Shown one piece after another: positions 1 to 6,698 of a DNA stretch of 64,000 nt. How positions within the stretch are numbered: the stretch's first letter is position 1; each line of letters begins with the position of its first letter. The DNA is from Flavobacterium jejuense. GTDB lineage: Bacteria > Bacteroidota > Bacteroidia > Flavobacteriales > Flavobacteriaceae. The position numbers were made by a program, and so were the translations under genes. Location of the stretch: NCBI RefSeq assembly GCF_006491595.2, contig NZ_VEVQ02000009.1:62001-126000 (forward strand), written 5' to 3'. Below the pieces are notes generated by a model, which did not search any database, was not told the origin of the DNA, and saw only the letters and a list, made by a program, of their open reading frames with translations.

Positions 1-139
1 ATGTGTCAGAATTCATACGTTTAAATAACGCATTGTAGGTAATTACTTTAATGCTTTCTGCATCAACGCTTTTATCGCTAATAAGGAAGCTTATCTTTAT
101 ACCTAGCTTATTGTTATAATATTCGTATGGGTTATTCAT
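1..139 (-). CDS. Partial hypothetical protein of the integrated element
   Basis: An ATG at 139-137 on the minus strand opens a frame that runs off the window edge with no stop. The 46 visible residues begin MNNPYEYYNNKLGIKISFL and include a stretch resembling the start of a phage or element early protein. It starts one base after the stop of the small HTH gene 141-323, so the two are almost certainly cotranscribed from the operator-controlled promoter at about 350-357. I do not recognise the family; its position suggests an early or lytic gene. Confidence 0.5.
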   Translation of the reverse strand, partial: MNNPYEYYNNKLGIKISFLISDKSVDAESIKVITYNALFKRMNSDT

Positions 140-140
140 C

Positions 141-323
141 TTAAACTGATTTTGTTATTTTATTTGCCTCTTCAGTCAACATTTCCTTTGCTCTATCTCT
201 GATTAAATCAGATTTATCACTTTCAAAAACATAATTTAAACTCATAGTTACTGTTTGATAACTAACATTAAATTCTTCTGCAAGTTTTTTCTTGAAGTCT
301 GGGTGCAATCTTATTTTTTTCAT
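141..323 (-). CDS. Small helix-turn-helix protein, Cro position
   Basis: A 60-residue basic protein. Residues about 14-31 (LAEEFNVSYQTVTMSLNY) read as a helix-turn-helix, and the rest is charged helix. It is divergently transcribed from the CI-like repressor and is the first gene of the opposing transcript, the place a Cro-like or early regulator occupies in phage immunity regions. A perfect -7 box (TATATTTG on the minus strand, 357-350) touches the operator palindrome 358-372, so the repressor is well placed to block it. The role is inferred from position and HTH shape only. Confidence 0.65.
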   Translation of the reverse strand: MKKIRLHPDFKKKLAEEFNVSYQTVTMSLNYVFESDKSDLIRDRAKEMLTEEANKITKSV

Positions 324-349
324 TACTTTGCTGTATCAATTTTATACTA

Positions 350-357
350 CAAATATA
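350..357 (-). promoter_or_regulatory. -7 box of the leftward early promoter
   Basis: The minus strand reads TATATTTG, a perfect match to the Bacteroidota TAnnTTTG box, 27 bases upstream of the HTH gene start. It abuts the 15-bp operator palindrome, so repressor binding would occlude the promoter. Confidence 0.55.
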
Positions 358-372
358 TACGCAAAATGCGTA
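358..372. promoter_or_regulatory. Operator palindrome of the CI-like repressor
   Basis: TACGCA-AAA-TGCGTA is a perfect 6-bp inverted repeat with a 3-bp centre. It lies between the divergent HTH and repressor genes, directly upstream of the leftward -7 box. Size and position fit the binding site of a dimeric HTH repressor. A 13/15 match lies inside the repressor gene at 559-573. Confidence 0.6.
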
Positions 373-405
373 ATAAAAAAATAAAACAAGTAAAAAATAA
401 ACAAA

Positions 406-1110
406 ATGAGTAAATTAATCAACAAATCGTTGATTTTAAACGAGTTAAAAAGTGTTTACGGATTTAAAAAAGATACAGAATTTGCGGATTTTCTAGGCAT
501 TAAGCCTCAAACATTGTCAAGTTGGTACACTAGAAATACATTTGATATTGAATTATTATACGCAAAATGCGAAAATGTTAATGCAGATTTTTTACTAAGT
601 GGAGAAGGTAATATTATTAAAAATTCAATGATGGTTAATGAACCTAGTGCTGTTTATGGTTTAAAAACTGATAAAAACATAACTGATCATCAACAAATAC
701 CATTGTATAATATAGAAGCTACCGCAGGAATTGTTACTTTATTTAACGATACATCGCAAACTAAGCCAATAGATTATATACAAATACCAAATCTTCCTAA
801 ATGTGATGGTGCAATATATGTAACTGGTGATAGTATGTATCCACTATTAAAAAGTGGAGATATTGTAATGTATAAACAAATTCACAATATTAAAGATGGT
901 ATTTTCTGGGGCGAAATGTATCTTGTAAGTATGGAGATTGATGGTGAAGAGCATGTCACAGTCAAGTACATTCAAAAATCAGAAAAAGGTGAAGATCATG
1001 TTAAGTTAGTAAGTCAAAATAAACACCATCAGGATAAAGATATTAAGATCCAAAAAATAAGAGCTTTAGCATTAATTAAGGCTAGTGTTAGAATTAATTC
1101 AATGAGTTAA
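406..1110 (+). CDS. CI/LexA-like phage repressor with S24 peptidase domain
   Basis: This 234-residue protein has the two-domain layout of self-cleaving phage repressors. Residues 1-66 match the bacteriophage CI repressor HTH type (an N-terminal helix set ending in NADFLLSGEG). Residues about 97-230 are a LexA-like S24 domain with a candidate Ala107-Gly108 cleavage site, the Ser in GDSMYP (Ser143) and a Lys at 187. The 44-residue Ser-Lys spacing is close to that of lambda CI. It would hold the lytic genes off and could be inactivated by RecA-stimulated autocleavage after DNA damage. It probably controls its own region through the operator at 358-372. No ATG lies further upstream in a plausible position. 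Confidence 0.88.
   Translation: MSKLINKSLILNELKSVYGFKKDTEFADFLGIKPQTLSSWYTRNTFDIELLYAKCENVNADFLLSGEGNIIKNSMMVNEPSAVYGLKTDKNITDHQQIPLYNIEATAGIVTLFNDTSQTKPIDYIQIPNLPKCDGAIYVTGDSMYPLLKSGDIVMYKQIHNIKDGIFWGEMYLVSMEIDGEEHVTVKYIQKSEKGEDHVKLVSQNKHHQDKDIKIQKIRALALIKASVRINSMS
559..573. promoter_or_regulatory. Intragenic copy of the operator motif
   Basis: TACGCAAAATGCGAA inside the repressor coding region (codons for Tyr52-Glu56) matches the upstream operator at 13 of 15 positions; with the two preceding bases, 15 consecutive bases are shared. Only the right half-site is damaged. It may be a second, weaker repressor site about 200 bp from the first. Confidence 0.4.
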
Positions 1111-1260
1111 AACACTAAATTATTGATTTTAAACACATTAAAACATTATACATATATTAAATTGTTAATTATGGGTATATTTATATAATTAAAATAACCT
1201 TTTTTAATTATTTTTTATGCTATTATGGGGTTATGTATATAAATAATTAATGTTGTATTG

Positions 1261-1297
1261 AGGCTACCCATTAGGATACCCATTAGGCTACCCATTA
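1261..1297. repeat. Three tandem copies of a 12-bp unit
   Basis: The unit AGGCTACCCATT is repeated exactly end to end at 1261-1272, 1273-1284 (one change, C to A) and 1285-1296. Read on the other strand, each unit contains TAATGGGTA, resembling the TAATGGTA repeats at 1434-1505. Confidence 0.8.
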
Positions 1298-1433
1298 TTT
1301 AAAAATGAAGTTTTTAACATTTTTTATTTTTACATAAAATAAAGTTTAAATGTTGTTTAAATAGTTAATTAAATAGTGGTTAAACTCTATAAAAATCCTT
1401 TAATAGAGTACTTTTAAGCGTTTTTTATAGTGC

Positions 1434-1505
1434 TAATGGTAGTTATTCTACTTCAATAGAATTTAAACGTTAATTTAATGGTATATAAATGGTAGTTAAT
1501 GGCTA
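1434..1505 (+). repeat. Cluster of TAATGG(T/C) direct repeats
   Basis: TAATGGTAGTTA occurs at 1434-1445 and nearly again at 1487-1498. TAATGGTAT lies at 1476-1484 and TAATGGCTA at 1497-1505. Four related short repeats in 72 bases suggest protein-binding sites at the element end. Confidence 0.45.
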
Positions 1506-1529
1506 TTTATGGAAGAATTGTTTTTATAC

Positions 1530-1566
1530 AAAAAAGCACCCGTTTTTATTGCGAGTGCCTTATTTT
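1530..1566. terminator. Probable bidirectional terminator
   Basis: An imperfect stem (AAAGCACCCG with CGAGTGCCTT, allowing G-U pairs) has an A-run on the left and T-rich sequence on the right. On the minus strand it would end the kdpD-trkH transcript just after the truncated trkH. Confidence 0.5.
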
Positions 1567-1587
1567 ATTGACCTTTTTAGACCTTTT

Positions 1588-2382
1588 TTATATTATGTAT
1601 ATTGGAAGTATTGTTTTAGTGCCTATAGTTGCCACAAAAAGCAAACTGAAAAAACCACCCATTATCATTTTAGAAGTAAAGGATATTACATTTGTTTTTT
1701 TTCTTACATAATTCCATAAATCTGTAACTACAATAAAACCGAGAGCTCCTGAAACAGATAAAAAAGTAATAATTCCATTAATAAATGTATTAGTAGAAAA
1801 TCCTTCAAAACTATTGTTATATAAACTAAAACCTGCTGTACAAAAGGAGGATACACTATGAAATATACTGCTCCAAATAGCAAAACCTGTATCTATATTT
1901 TCAATTTTAAAAGCAATGAAAAACAAAATAGCTCCTATAGCTTCCATTATTACGGTAAAGACAATAACTGACTTTAGAAAATCTTGAATTAAGAAACCTC
2001 GTGGCATTGTGAATTCTGTTTTCATTAATTTTTCATGCCAATGCGTCAAATGTTTTGTCGTTGCCAATAGAAAATAAGTGGTCATAGTCAAATACCCTAT
2101 TCCTCCTATTTGAATTAATAATAAAATAACAAACTGACCGAAAAAAGTATAGTTATCAAATGTACTAACTGTCGCTAAACCCGTTGTAGATAAGGCTGAA
2201 GTAGAAGTAAATAAATTATCTATAAAGCCAATATTTGCTTTTTGTGATATCGGCAAAGATAATAACGCCCAACCTAGTATCATATAAGTAAAGAATCCAT
2301 AAAAAAGGCTTTGTTGTGGGTTTAATTTAAGGTGAAATTTTAAATATTCACGTCTTATTGTTTTAAATAATGTTTTAGGCAT
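1588..2382 (-). CDS. Truncated TrkH/KtrB-type K+ uptake channel subunit
   Basis: This is the membrane subunit of a Trk/Ktr potassium uptake system, but only its first half. Family members have four membrane-pore-membrane repeats and about 450-600 residues; this frame has 264. The first two filter loops are present: STTGL at residues 65-69 and CTAGF at 181-185, with the intervening GGIGYLT segment at 93-99. Homology to the family fades near residue 250 and a stop follows; repeats three and four are missing. The break coincides with the end of the integrated element on its left, so I infer the element split or removed the 3' half. It is the last gene of the kdpD-kdpE operon, 6 bases after the small Cys-rich gene. 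Probably non-functional alone. Confidence 0.8.
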   Translation of the reverse strand: MPKTLFKTIRREYLKFHLKLNPQQSLFYGFFTYMILGWALLSLPISQKANIGFIDNLFTSTSALSTTGLATVSTFDNYTFFGQFVILLLIQIGGIGYLTMTTYFLLATTKHLTHWHEKLMKTEFTMPRGFLIQDFLKSVIVFTVIMEAIGAILFFIAFKIENIDTGFAIWSSIFHSVSSFCTAGFSLYNNSFEGFSTNTFINGIITFLSVSGALGFIVVTDLWNYVRKKTNVISFTSKMIMGGFFSLLFVATIGTKTILPIYII

Positions 2383-2388
2383 TGTATT

Positions 2389-2643
2389 TTAAAATTTTAA
2401 ATTATAATAGTTTTTAATAAAATGAGACGCATATACTAAGCCCAATTTCTCTCCAGCTAAACACAAATCCTTTAATTGATTTTCAAGGGAATCTTTTCTT
2501 TGGGGGCATTGATTAATTTTTTCAATTTCTTTCAGCCAACAATCTGTATTTGAAACTGTTTGACATAATTTAATTGCTTTGTTAATAGATAAACAATCTC
2601 TTTCACTTGGCACTTTATCAGTGTTGCAAAACAAGTTTTTCAT
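2389..2643 (-). CDS. Small Cys-rich hypothetical protein in the K+ operon
   Basis: An 84-residue protein with six Cys (in FCN, DCL, LCQ, DCW, QCP and LCL contexts) and no signal peptide or membrane segment. I do not recognise it. It is placed tightly between kdpE (14-base gap) and the truncated trkH (6-base gap), so it is translated from the same transcript and may act with the potassium response. The spaced cysteines could bind a metal or form disulfides; this is a guess. Confidence 0.6.
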   Translation of the reverse strand: MKNLFCNTDKVPSERDCLSINKAIKLCQTVSNTDCWLKEIEKINQCPQRKDSLENQLKDLCLAGEKLGLVYASHFIKNYYNLKF

Positions 2644-2657
2644 AAAATATGGTTTTT

Positions 2658-3341
2658 TTAAGTCAACATAAATCGATAACCAATTCCACTTTCAGTAAGA
2701 ATCATTTCGGGATGATTGGCATCTTTTTCAATTTTTTTTCTTAATTGAGCTACAAATACTCTTAAATACTGTGTTTGATCAGAATAACTTTTTCCCCAAA
2801 CTTCCTTTAATAAATAATGATGAGTAAGCACTCTACCTTCATTTCTTGCTAAAGTCGCTAGTAAATTAAATTCAGTCTGTGTTAGTTTAATTTCTTCATT
2901 ATTAATTTTTACAATTCTAGATACAATATCGATGTAAAAATTACTTGAATGTATAATTGGTTCAGATAATTCTTTAATATGGTTTCTCAAATGGGAACGC
3001 ACTCTTGCGACTAGTTCTAATGTCCTAAAAGGCTTTATCAAATAATCATTAGCACCATTATCTAAAGCTTTTACAATTTCCTCTTCTTCACTTTTTACCG
3101 ATAATATCATAATTGGATTAAAAAACCATTCTCTTAATTGTTGTAAAACAACTTGTCCATCCACATCGGGTAATCCTAAATCTAACATAATTAAATCGGG
3201 TTGAAAAGTGGCCGCAAAGCGAATGCCTTCCAAACCATTTTCTACTAGTTTTACATCAAAATCATTGGTACTAAGTGTTATTTCTAATAGTTTTCTTATT
3301 TGAACTTCATCATCAATAACTAATATTTTTGGTTTATTCAT
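2658..3341 (-). CDS. kdpE: KdpE-like response regulator
   Basis: A 227-residue OmpR/PhoB-family regulator. The receiver domain (residues 3-118) has the acidic pair Asp10-Asp11, the phosphoacceptor Asp54 (IMLDLGLPD), Ser81 and Lys103 (LIKPF). The C-terminal winged helix (about 130-225) ends with the typical GIGYRF. Its start overlaps the end of the histidine kinase gene by 8 bases, showing translational coupling. Together they form a KdpDE-type pair, which in other bacteria senses K+ limitation or turgor and switches on K+ uptake. No kdpFABC lies here; the linked transporter is trkH. The repeats upstream of kdpD (4410-4497) are the likely binding sites. Confidence 0.88.
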   Translation of the reverse strand: MNKPKILVIDDEVQIRKLLEITLSTNDFDVKLVENGLEGIRFAATFQPDLIMLDLGLPDVDGQVVLQQLREWFFNPIMILSVKSEEEEIVKALDNGANDYLIKPFRTLELVARVRSHLRNHIKELSEPIIHSSNFYIDIVSRIVKINNEEIKLTQTEFNLLATLARNEGRVLTHHYLLKEVWGKSYSDQTQYLRVFVAQLRKKIEKDANHPEMILTESGIGYRFMLT

Positions 3342-4404
3342 TTCCTATACTATTAAAAGTTGTAATTTCAGTCTCAATTTCAATGGTAAATTTGGCACCA
3401 CCTTCATCCCTATTAGAAACAGTTATTTTTCCATTTTGAGCTTCTAAAAACCCTTTTACAATGGACAAACCTAATCCAGAGCCTCCAGATTTAGAGCTTT
3501 TTAATCTATAAAACTTATCAAATATTAAAGTGATTTCATCATTAGGAAAACCTTTCCCTTCATCTATAATTTCAATGAATAAACTGTTTTCCTTATTAAA
3601 TAAATGTACTAAAATTGTGCTATTTTCTGGAGTATATAAAGTAGCATTATTTAATAAGTTATAAATTATTTGCTCTGTTAAACCAAAATCCAGTTTGAAT
3701 AAAGGAATATTTTCAGAAGAATCAACCTTTATTACTTGAGAATATCCTTTATTTTTTAAATCTCTTACAGCCTTAAAAACAATTTCTTTTATATCTACCC
3801 AATCCATTTTAGGTGTAATAATACCCGATTCTAATCGAGACATATTTAGCAAATTCTCAACTTGATTATTCAATCTAAATACTGCTGTAGCTACTTCTTC
3901 AATTAGTTTTTCTTTTTGAGTTTCAGATAATGTCTTGTTTGTTTGAAGCGCATCTGTAGAACCTATAATTGCAGAAATTGGAGTTTTAAATTCGTGTGAT
4001 AAACTATCTAAAAGTGTATTGTATAATTTTATCGATTTAAGTTTAGTATCTTTTTCATTTGCAATTTTTTCAATTTGTCTAATTTTAAACGTTAAAACGG
4101 CATTAATCATTGCAATGACAAAATACATAATAAACATAAAGACATCTTCAGTATTTTCAATATGAAAAGTCAGAAAAGGTTCTATAAAGAAGAAATTCCA
4201 AATTATTGCACTTAAAACAGCAGCCAACAAAGTAGGAAGAATTCTTAAAAACATAGCTAATAAAGAAACCGTAACCAATAAGATAAAAGCAACTACTTTA
4301 TAACCAATAATTTCTTTGAAAATATAAGACAACAATGATACCAGTATAATAATAATGACACTAAAGAGATATTGGTTAAAATGTTTCAACTTAGTATAAA
4401 GCAT
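3334..4404 (-). CDS. kdpD: Short KdpD-like sensor histidine kinase
   Basis: This 356-residue inner-membrane kinase corresponds to only the C-terminal half of classical KdpD (about 900 residues). Four membrane segments (residues about 12-107) match the DUF4118 sensor domain, including the NFFFIEPFLTFHI signature. Then come a coiled linker, the dimerisation domain with His137 in SHEFKTPISA, and an ATPase domain with NLLNNA, DEGKGFP and GGSGLGLSI boxes. The N-terminal KdpD and USP domains are absent, as in split KdpD systems. It is the first gene of the operon and lies directly behind a TACCTTTG -7 box inside a large palindrome, which suggests autoregulation by KdpE. Confidence 0.85.
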   Translation of the reverse strand: MLYTKLKHFNQYLFSVIIIILVSLLSYIFKEIIGYKVVAFILLVTVSLLAMFLRILPTLLAAVLSAIIWNFFFIEPFLTFHIENTEDVFMFIMYFVIAMINAVLTFKIRQIEKIANEKDTKLKSIKLYNTLLDSLSHEFKTPISAIIGSTDALQTNKTLSETQKEKLIEEVATAVFRLNNQVENLLNMSRLESGIITPKMDWVDIKEIVFKAVRDLKNKGYSQVIKVDSSENIPLFKLDFGLTEQIIYNLLNNATLYTPENSTILVHLFNKENSLFIEIIDEGKGFPNDEITLIFDKFYRLKSSKSGGSGLGLSIVKGFLEAQNGKITVSNRDEGGAKFTIEIETEITTFNSIGNE

Positions 4405-4409
4405 AAAAA

Positions 4410-4457
4410 AGTCTTTATAATTACTACTACAAAGGTAAAGTAGGAATTATAAAGACT
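4410..4457. promoter_or_regulatory. 48-bp palindrome enclosing the kdpDE promoter
   Basis: Arms 4410-4427 and 4440-4457 are inverted repeats matching at 17 of 18 positions (outer 13 perfect, AGTCTTTATAATT). The 12-base centre, with flanking bases, holds a perfect minus-strand -7 box (TACCTTTG, 4437-4430). The start codon of kdpD is at 4404, so the palindrome covers the transcription start. Confidence 0.65.
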
Positions 4458-4497
4458 GTATAAAGAAACATCTTTTTATATAAAGATTTTATAAAGA
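4448..4497 (-). promoter_or_regulatory. Four phased TCTTTATA boxes upstream of kdpDE
   Basis: TCTTTATA on the minus strand occurs at 4455-4448, 4466-4459, 4486-4479 and 4497-4490, with centre spacings of 11, 20 and 11 bases. An inverted copy lies at 4412-4419. OmpR/PhoB-family regulators bind tandem direct half-sites about 11 bp apart, and TTTATA is part of the known E. coli KdpE site, so these are candidate KdpE boxes. Confidence 0.55.
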
Positions 4498-4499
4498 TT

Positions 4500-4934
4500 T
4501 TATTTATGTCTAGTATCAATAATATGAACTATTTTCCATGTATCAGCTTCTTTGACTAAAGTGAAAGAATTTACTCCTTTATGACTTAGTTTATCATTTA
4601 TATAAAATTCGTAAGGTGTCCAAACATGAGCTAATAATCCATCTATTTGTACAGTATAATCTAAAAGTTTTTCTTCAAATTTCATTTCAACAGGAATAGC
4701 AATAATCGACTTTAAGAAATTAGTATAATTTTCAGTAAGCACTTTATTATTTCCCTCTTTAGTTTTTGCAATCGTTTGCAATACAATTTCTTTATGGGAA
4801 ATTGTTCTTAAAACAATAGTATCTTTCTTATGAAAAGCAACAAAAAAATCTTCAATAGTTTTTTTGGGGCTAATTTCTTGTCCGATTAAAAAATTAATAG
4901 ACAATAAAAACAAATACAACACACCTTTTTTCAT
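4500..4934 (-). CDS. Secreted NTF2/SnoaL-like protein
   Basis: The ATG at 4934 gives a clean signal peptide (MKKGVLYLFLLSINFLIGQ) followed by a single domain of about 125 residues. That domain has the pattern of nuclear-transport-factor-2-like proteins: a helical start (TIEDFFVAFHKKD), a central strand with AHVWTPYEFYI, and a final VNSFTLVKEADTWKIVHIIDTRH. Members of this fold include enzymes and small-ligand binders; no catalytic role can be assigned. The frame extends 7 codons further upstream, but that would spoil the signal peptide. Its stop abuts the KdpE-type boxes, so it is a separate unit from the K+ operon. Confidence 0.75.
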   Translation of the reverse strand: MKKGVLYLFLLSINFLIGQEISPKKTIEDFFVAFHKKDTIVLRTISHKEIVLQTIAKTKEGNNKVLTENYTNFLKSIIAIPVEMKFEEKLLDYTVQIDGLLAHVWTPYEFYINDKLSHKGVNSFTLVKEADTWKIVHIIDTRHK

Positions 4935-5066
4935 CTTTAAAAAATTTAGTTCCATTCTATTGGTAGTTTTTTATTAAAATTAGTTACAATTTCTAAGAAT
5001 ATCTTAATTTTACAACTTAATTTAATTTCAAAATCAATAAATTCCTATTTCTATACCTAATATATT

Positions 5067-5885
5067 ATGTCAGTAGCTAAAAAAGATTATAAAAGAATTA
5101 CCACAAAAACATTAATAGAGATGAAAGACAATGGAGAAAAAATCTCCATGCTGACAGCCTATGATTATACTATGGCTAAAATTGTGGATTCATCTGGTGT
5201 TGATGTTATTTTAGTTGGAGATTCCGCTAGTAATGTTATGGCTGGTCACGAAACCACACTTCCAATTACATTAGACCAAATGATTTATCATGCTTCGTCT
5301 GTAATTAGAGCTGTTGAGAGAGCACTAGTTGTAGTTGATTTACCTTTTGGAAGTTACCAATCAGATCCAAAGGAAGCGTTACGTTCTGCTATTAGAATTA
5401 TGAAAGAAAGTGGTGGACATGCTGTAAAATTAGAAGGTGGCAGTGAGATAAAAGATTCTATAAAACGAATTTTACATGCAGGAATTCCTGTAATGGGACA
5501 TTTGGGATTAACTCCTCAGTCTATTTATAAATTTGGAACCTATACCGTTAGAGCCAAAGAAGAAGCAGAAGCAGAAAAATTGCTAGAAGATGCCAAAATG
5601 CTTGAGCGTATTGGTTGTTTTGCAATAGTTTTAGAGAAAATACCAGCTGCATTAGCGGAAAGAGTTGCAAAAAGTATTTCTATTCCTGTAATTGGAATTG
5701 GTGCTGGAAATGGTGTTGATGGTCAAGTTTTAGTTCTACATGACATGATAGGAATGACACATGAATTTAGTCCAAGATTTTTAAGACGTTATATGAATCT
5801 TTACGAAGAAATGACTACTGCAATAAGTCAATACGTTACAGATGTAAAAGCAGTTGATTTTCCTAACGAAAACGAACAGTATTAA
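5067..5885 (+). CDS. panB: 3-methyl-2-oxobutanoate hydroxymethyltransferase PanB
   Basis: PanB transfers a hydroxymethyl group from methylene-tetrahydrofolate to 2-oxoisovalerate, giving ketopantoate for pantothenate and CoA synthesis in the cytosol. The 272 residues match the family length. Family signatures are clear: [44 protein letters not shown], the catalytic region GHLGLTPQS and the [18 protein letters not shown] segment. It stands alone between the NTF2-like gene (divergent) and the convergent menorin-like gene. A clear -7 box was not seen. Confidence 0.96.
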   Translation: MSVAKKDYKRITTKTLIEMKDNGEKISMLTAYDYTMAKIVDSSGVDVILVGDSASNVMAGHETTLPITLDQMIYHASSVIRAVERALVVVDLPFGSYQSDPKEALRSAIRIMKESGGHAVKLEGGSEIKDSIKRILHAGIPVMGHLGLTPQSIYKFGTYTVRAKEEAEAEKLLEDAKMLERIGCFAIVLEKIPAALAERVAKSISIPVIGIGAGNGVDGQVLVLHDMIGMTHEFSPRFLRRYMNLYEEMTTAISQYVTDVKAVDFPNENEQY

Positions 5886-5936
5886 TTATACCAAAAATTA
5901 AAATAGAGATAGATAATCAATTTTAATGATAATTGA

Positions 5937-6698
5937 TTATCTATCTCCATATTTAGAATAATATGAAAATAATACATAATCCACATTTTCATCACTTAAA
6001 ATAGAATATAATTTGAATTTGGTAAATATTTTTTTTCTAATGATAGGCTGATTCACATACCAAGTTAACTTTTTCATATTTTTAAAATTTTTATTGATTA
6101 TAGTGTAATCAGTATAATCAAAAGAAATATAATCGGTAGGATACTCCTTACTCTTGGTTTTAATTAAAGTAATATAATACGCTAAACTATCCTTTGTTTT
6201 TGAATGCAAATAAGGTGGTAAATAATAAGATGTTATATAACCAGCTTCTTTAAAAACTGAAGCGTTTTCAGGGAGTGTTGTTTCAATAATTATTTTGTTT
6301 TTTTGAATACCACTATTAAATACTATGTCATTTAACCTTTTCAAAGCCTTCTTTTTATTAAATCGAGTTAAATTTTTAAAATCAAACCAATACATAACTT
6401 CTTTATTCTCTTTAGAATTTGACAAATATTCCTCAAGATTTAAATGGATACTTTTAGCAGGTGGATGATTCACATCAAAAACATTCACAATAGAATCGTA
6501 CATAATATCTAGCTCAACTCCTATAAAGTCGCCCTTTACTTCATTTAATTTTTCAATACTATTAACCCTATGAATCATTATCTTCGAACTAAATAATAAT
6601 GAAAAGGTCATGTCAGAATAACCTATAATTATCACTAAAAATAGTACTAAAAAAAAGAGTATTGTTTTTTTAAAATTATTTTTAAAAAAGGTCTTCAT
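5937..6698 (-). CDS. Membrane-anchored menorin/FAM151-like (PLC-fold) protein
   Basis: After an N-terminal membrane anchor (residues about 12-30) the protein reads MIHRVNSIEKLNEV, GVELDI, VNHPPAKSIHLNLEEYL, then YWFDFKNL. The order His-x-x-Asn-Ser, Glu-x-Asp, His-Pro-Pro, then an Asp-containing strand resembles the menorin/FAM151 (DUF2181) branch of the PLC/GDPD TIM-barrel superfamily, where His and the E-x-D pair line the active site. The gene overlaps the 3' end of the phosphoethanolamine transferase by about 17 bases, so the two are translationally coupled. That suggests a role in lipid or LPS head-group handling at the membrane; substrate unknown. An ATG three codons upstream (6707) is also possible. 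Confidence 0.6.
   Translation of the reverse strand: MKTFFKNNFKKTILFFLVLFLVIIIGYSDMTFSLLFSSKIMIHRVNSIEKLNEVKGDFIGVELDIMYDSIVNVFDVNHPPAKSIHLNLEEYLSNSKENKEVMYWFDFKNLTRFNKKKALKRLNDIVFNSGIQKNKIIIETTLPENASVFKEAGYITSYYLPPYLHSKTKDSLAYYITLIKTKSKEYPTDYISFDYTDYTIINKNFKNMKKLTWYVNQPIIRKKIFTKFKLYSILSDENVDYVLFSYYSKYGDR

Larger units (their letters stand above)
1..1587. mobile_element. Edge of an integrated element (probable prophage)
   Basis: This stretch holds a LexA/CI-like repressor, a divergent small HTH gene and a further partial gene, which is a typical prophage immunity layout. It is followed by about 480 bases of repeat-rich AT-rich DNA without genes, and then by a K+ channel gene that stops halfway through its family length. 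I infer that the element's end lies between about 1110 and 1640. No integrase is visible, and the other end and most of the element lie outside the window, so it could also be an integrative conjugative element. Confidence 0.6.
1111..1587. other. Gene-free repeat-rich end of the element
   Basis: About 480 very AT-rich bases with no credible gene; the small frames here lack any recognisable protein. It contains three tandem copies of a 12-bp unit (1261-1296), several TAATGG(T/C)A repeats in the opposite sense (1434-1505), and a hairpin near 1530-1566. Clusters of short direct repeats next to a gene breakpoint are what arm-type sites for a tyrosine recombinase would look like, but no integrase is present to test this against. 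Confidence 0.5.

Noticed and set aside
1261..1297. Three-unit 12-bp repeat as a CRISPR array
   Set aside because: The units are contiguous with no spacers, too short, and no cas genes are nearby.
1489..1719. Short plus-strand frames (70-76 codons) at the element end
   Set aside because: They overlap the truncated trkH and the hairpin, start in repeat DNA, have no family resemblance, and look like products of AT-rich sequence.
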